Part shown: positions 14,618-16,128 of the stretch, piece after piece | Layout: each line of letters starts with the position of its first letter | Numbering within the stretch: the first letter of the stretch is position 1 | Assembly (NCBI GenBank): GCA_020444775.1 | Contig: JAGRHX010000262.1 | Location: forward strand, 1-16,128 | From: Gammaproteobacteria bacterium | GTDB taxonomy: Bacteria; Pseudomonadota; Gammaproteobacteria; HK1 | Length of the DNA: 16,128 nucleotides | Direction of reading: 5' to 3' | Notes under the pieces: generated by a model | Databases searched by the model: none | What the model saw: the letters and a program-made list of their open reading frames with translations, nothing else | What the model was told of the DNA's origin: nothing | Made by a program: the position numbers and the translations under genes

Positions 14618-15331
14618 TCAGTCGGTCCCGCCGTGCTCGACGGGCAGGCGCGCTGGCAACATTCGGTAGCTCAGCCAGCGTGCGAGCAGGTTACCCAGGT
14701 GCACGGCAAAGAACGCGAATACCACGTCACTGGGGAAATGCCGACCCTGCAGCACGCGTGCCAGGCCGAACCCGACACCCATGGCCAAGCCTAACGCCAG
14801 CCATTGCCAGCGTCGACGCCTGTCGCAGATGAGCCAGGGCGCGCCGAGGAAGAAGCCGAATGCCGCATGGCCGCTGACGAATGCGCAGTTGCGGGCGCAT
14901 TGGTCACTCGGGCGCAAGGGCGCCGAGTACTGACTGGTTCCGCCGAAAGCCTGCACCGCCTGCGGGCGCGCGCGACCCCAGTGGTCCTTGAAGCCTGCAT
15001 TGACGATCAGCAACGGGCCGAGCACGAAGGCCAGCGCCAGATACAACACCTTGCGCCGCGTAGACCGGGCGACCCCGGATCGACCAAAGCACCACGCCAG
15101 GGCCGCGAGCAGCGCGATGCCGAACAGTTGGGCGGCGACCGGCACGCCTTCGTGGATGAGCTGGACCAAGGTGTTACCGGCGAGTAGGAAGCCAGCGTCG
15201 CTTCGATACACCAGTGCGCTCAGCTGAAGGTCCAGATCCGGCCAGTAGCCGAACACGAGAAGCGCGCACGACAGTGCAGCGAGCAAGACCCGTCCATGCG
15301 TGGCCGGCAGTTGAGACGATGGTGGCGTCAC
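14618..15331 (-). CDS. PAP2-family membrane phosphatase
   Basis: About 237 residues with five to six membrane helices. All three PAP2 acid phosphatase motifs are present (numbered from the GTG at 15331): KDHWGRARP (Lys115, Arg122, Pro123), FVSGH (Ser153, Gly154, His155) and ARVLQGRHFPSD (Arg192, nucleophile His198, Asp202), with Ala replacing the first Ser of motif 3. Such enzymes remove phosphate from lipids such as undecaprenyl pyrophosphate, phosphatidylglycerophosphate or lipid A at the periplasmic face; the exact substrate is not readable. Start choice is uncertain: the frame runs up to a GTG at 15454, overlapping the upstream gene, but the first membrane helix begins just after 15331 and the intervening residues are Arg/His-rich and unlike the family. 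The ribosome-binding site is weak at both. Its place downstream of an ArnT-like glycosyltransferase suggests envelope lipid modification. Confidence 0.88.
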   Translation of the reverse strand: MTPPSSQLPATHGRVLLAALSCALLVFGYWPDLDLQLSALVYRSDAGFLLAGNTLVQLIHEGVPVAAQLFGIALLAALAWCFGRSGVARSTRRKVLYLALAFVLGPLLIVNAGFKDHWGRARPQAVQAFGGTSQYSAPLRPSDQCARNCAFVSGHAAFGFFLGAPWLICDRRRRWQWLALGLAMGVGFGLARVLQGRHFPSDVVFAFFAVHLGNLLARWLSYRMLPARLPVEHGGTD

Positions 15332-15410
15332 GATGAGACCCGGGTGCCGATGGCACCGGTTGCGCCGGGTGCGCGGCTCGAGGAGGTGTTTCGCATGAGC
15401 GCAGTGGCGA

Positions 15411-16128
15411 TCAGTAGTGTTCGAAACGTTCGGCAGTGTAGACGCGTAGCTCACGGATCGCGTCCGGGTGGGTGCGGATCCGGATCGTGCCCGCTTCGGT
15501 CAGCTGACTGAAGCGTTCAGCCAGATACTCGCGTGGCAGGTGCTGGACCACGAGCACGACCGCCTGCCCCAAGACCTGACGTGCATCGACTCGAAACCGG
15601 TAGTGATCAGTGATACGACCGTCCGGATTCCACATGTGGCCGCGCCCACGGGCTCGCGGTGCGTAGTAGAGCAATGCCGCCATGGTCTTGCGGTCGTCGA
15701 AGATGATCGGGCTGTTCGGCGTCGAGTCGAGCAAGCGGTCCAGTGCCGCGCCCGCCTCCGACCAGCCGCGCAGACGAGAATACAGATCGGCACGAGCACC
15801 GAGTTCGATGCCGACAACGCGCGCCACGCCGTCGTAGTGATAGATGGCCACGCACAGTACCAGGTTGAGCGCGACGGCGGCCCGCCACAGCCACGAACGT
15901 TCGCCCCGCGCGCTGTCTGGGGCCGTGTCCTGCGCGGGTATCGATGCCTGGGTGGTTGACGGTGCGCACAGCCAGGCCGTGATGGCGATGCTGGCCGCGG
16001 CGTAGGTCGGAGCGGCCCAGTTGTAGAACGCCCGACTGAGCAGACTCTGCAGCATGATCAGGGCGAGGAAGGGCAGGCTGAACAGCATCAGCAGACGCAA
16101 GCGATCGTCGCGCCACCAACGCCCGATC
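15411..16128 (-). CDS. ArnT-like GT39-family glycosyltransferase, C-terminal part (continues past right edge)
   Basis: The last 238 residues of a polytopic membrane protein; the frame is open through the window edge (GRWWRDDRLRLLMLFSLPFL), so the N-terminal catalytic part lies outside. Seen here are the last membrane helices (SLPFLALIMLQSLL; TYAAASIAITAWL; a further one around AAVALNLVLCVAIYH), the NWAAPTY motif typical of ArnT/PMT-like GT39/GT83 enzymes, and a soluble periplasmic tail with RGWSEAG, IIFDDRKTMAALLYYAP and a final IRELRVYTAERF. These enzymes transfer a sugar from an undecaprenyl-phosphate carrier to lipid A or protein in the periplasm. The acceptor cannot be deduced from the fragment. 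The PAP2 gene follows 79 bp downstream. The family is recognised from motifs in memory, not from the active site, which is missing. Confidence 0.75.
   Translation of the reverse strand, partial: IGRWWRDDRLRLLMLFSLPFLALIMLQSLLSRAFYNWAAPTYAAASIAITAWLCAPSTTQASIPAQDTAPDSARGERSWLWRAAVALNLVLCVAIYHYDGVARVVGIELGARADLYSRLRGWSEAGAALDRLLDSTPNSPIIFDDRKTMAALLYYAPRARGRGHMWNPDGRITDHYRFRVDARQVLGQAVVLVVQHLPREYLAERFSQLTEAGTIRIRTHPDAIRELRVYTAERFEHY

Noticed and set aside
15332..15454. 41-residue N-terminal extension of the PAP2 protein
   Set aside because: It overlaps the end of the glycosyltransferase gene, is Arg/His-rich before the first membrane helix, and has no good ribosome-binding site; the GTG at 15331 is preferred, though not certain.

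Overview
The window is GC-rich, densely coded bacterial chromosome, most likely from a gammaproteobacterium that makes an exopolysaccharide and has the PEP-CTERM/exosortase protein-sorting system. That placement rests on gene content (PrsT-type TPR protein, PEP-CTERM substrate, ArnT-like glycosyltransferase, DUF3108 protein, sigma-54-type promoters) and cannot be narrowed to a genus. I see no tRNA, rRNA, insertion sequence, prophage or CRISPR array.

Layout: (1) 1-124, minus strand, the first 41 codons of a MoxR-type AAA ATPase, divergent from a low-specificity L-threonine aldolase (373-1422, plus). (2) 1645-6756, plus strand, the most interesting block: a giant periplasmic TPR protein of the PrsT family, then a PEP-CTERM surface protein whose GTG start at 4811 is set by a strong ribosome-binding site, a clear intrinsic terminator (5722-5758), and a short-chain dehydrogenase/reductase. 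The PEP-CTERM gene and the SDR gene each have a sigma-54 (-24/-12) promoter with exact GG-N10-GC spacing, giving predicted leaders of about 58 and 60 nt. A terminator lies between them, so they look like two separate transcription units answering to the same alternative sigma factor. (3) 6797-7948, minus, an AI-2E/PerM-family transporter, divergent from (4) a glutamine-dependent NAD+ synthetase (8054-9955) followed 18 nt later by a soluble bacterial cytochrome P450 (9974-11287). (5) Minus strand: a Sel1-repeat lytic transglycosylase (11342-12292) and a HAD-superfamily hydrolase (12488-13231). (6) 13349-13729, plus, a stand-alone histidine phosphotransfer (HPt) protein. (7) 13780 to the right edge, minus, a probable envelope operon: an ArnT-like GT39 glycosyltransferase (cut by the edge), a PAP2-family membrane phosphatase and a DUF3108 exported protein.

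Working together: PrsT and the PEP-CTERM protein belong to one system (export, anchoring by exosortase, exopolysaccharide/biofilm or floc matrix). The exosortase and the PrsK/PrsR two-component regulators normally linked to such sigma-54 promoters are not in this window. The shared sigma-54 control puts the otherwise ordinary SDR in the same candidate regulon, which is the main hypothesis raised here. The right-hand part adds peptidoglycan and lipid/glycan envelope functions.
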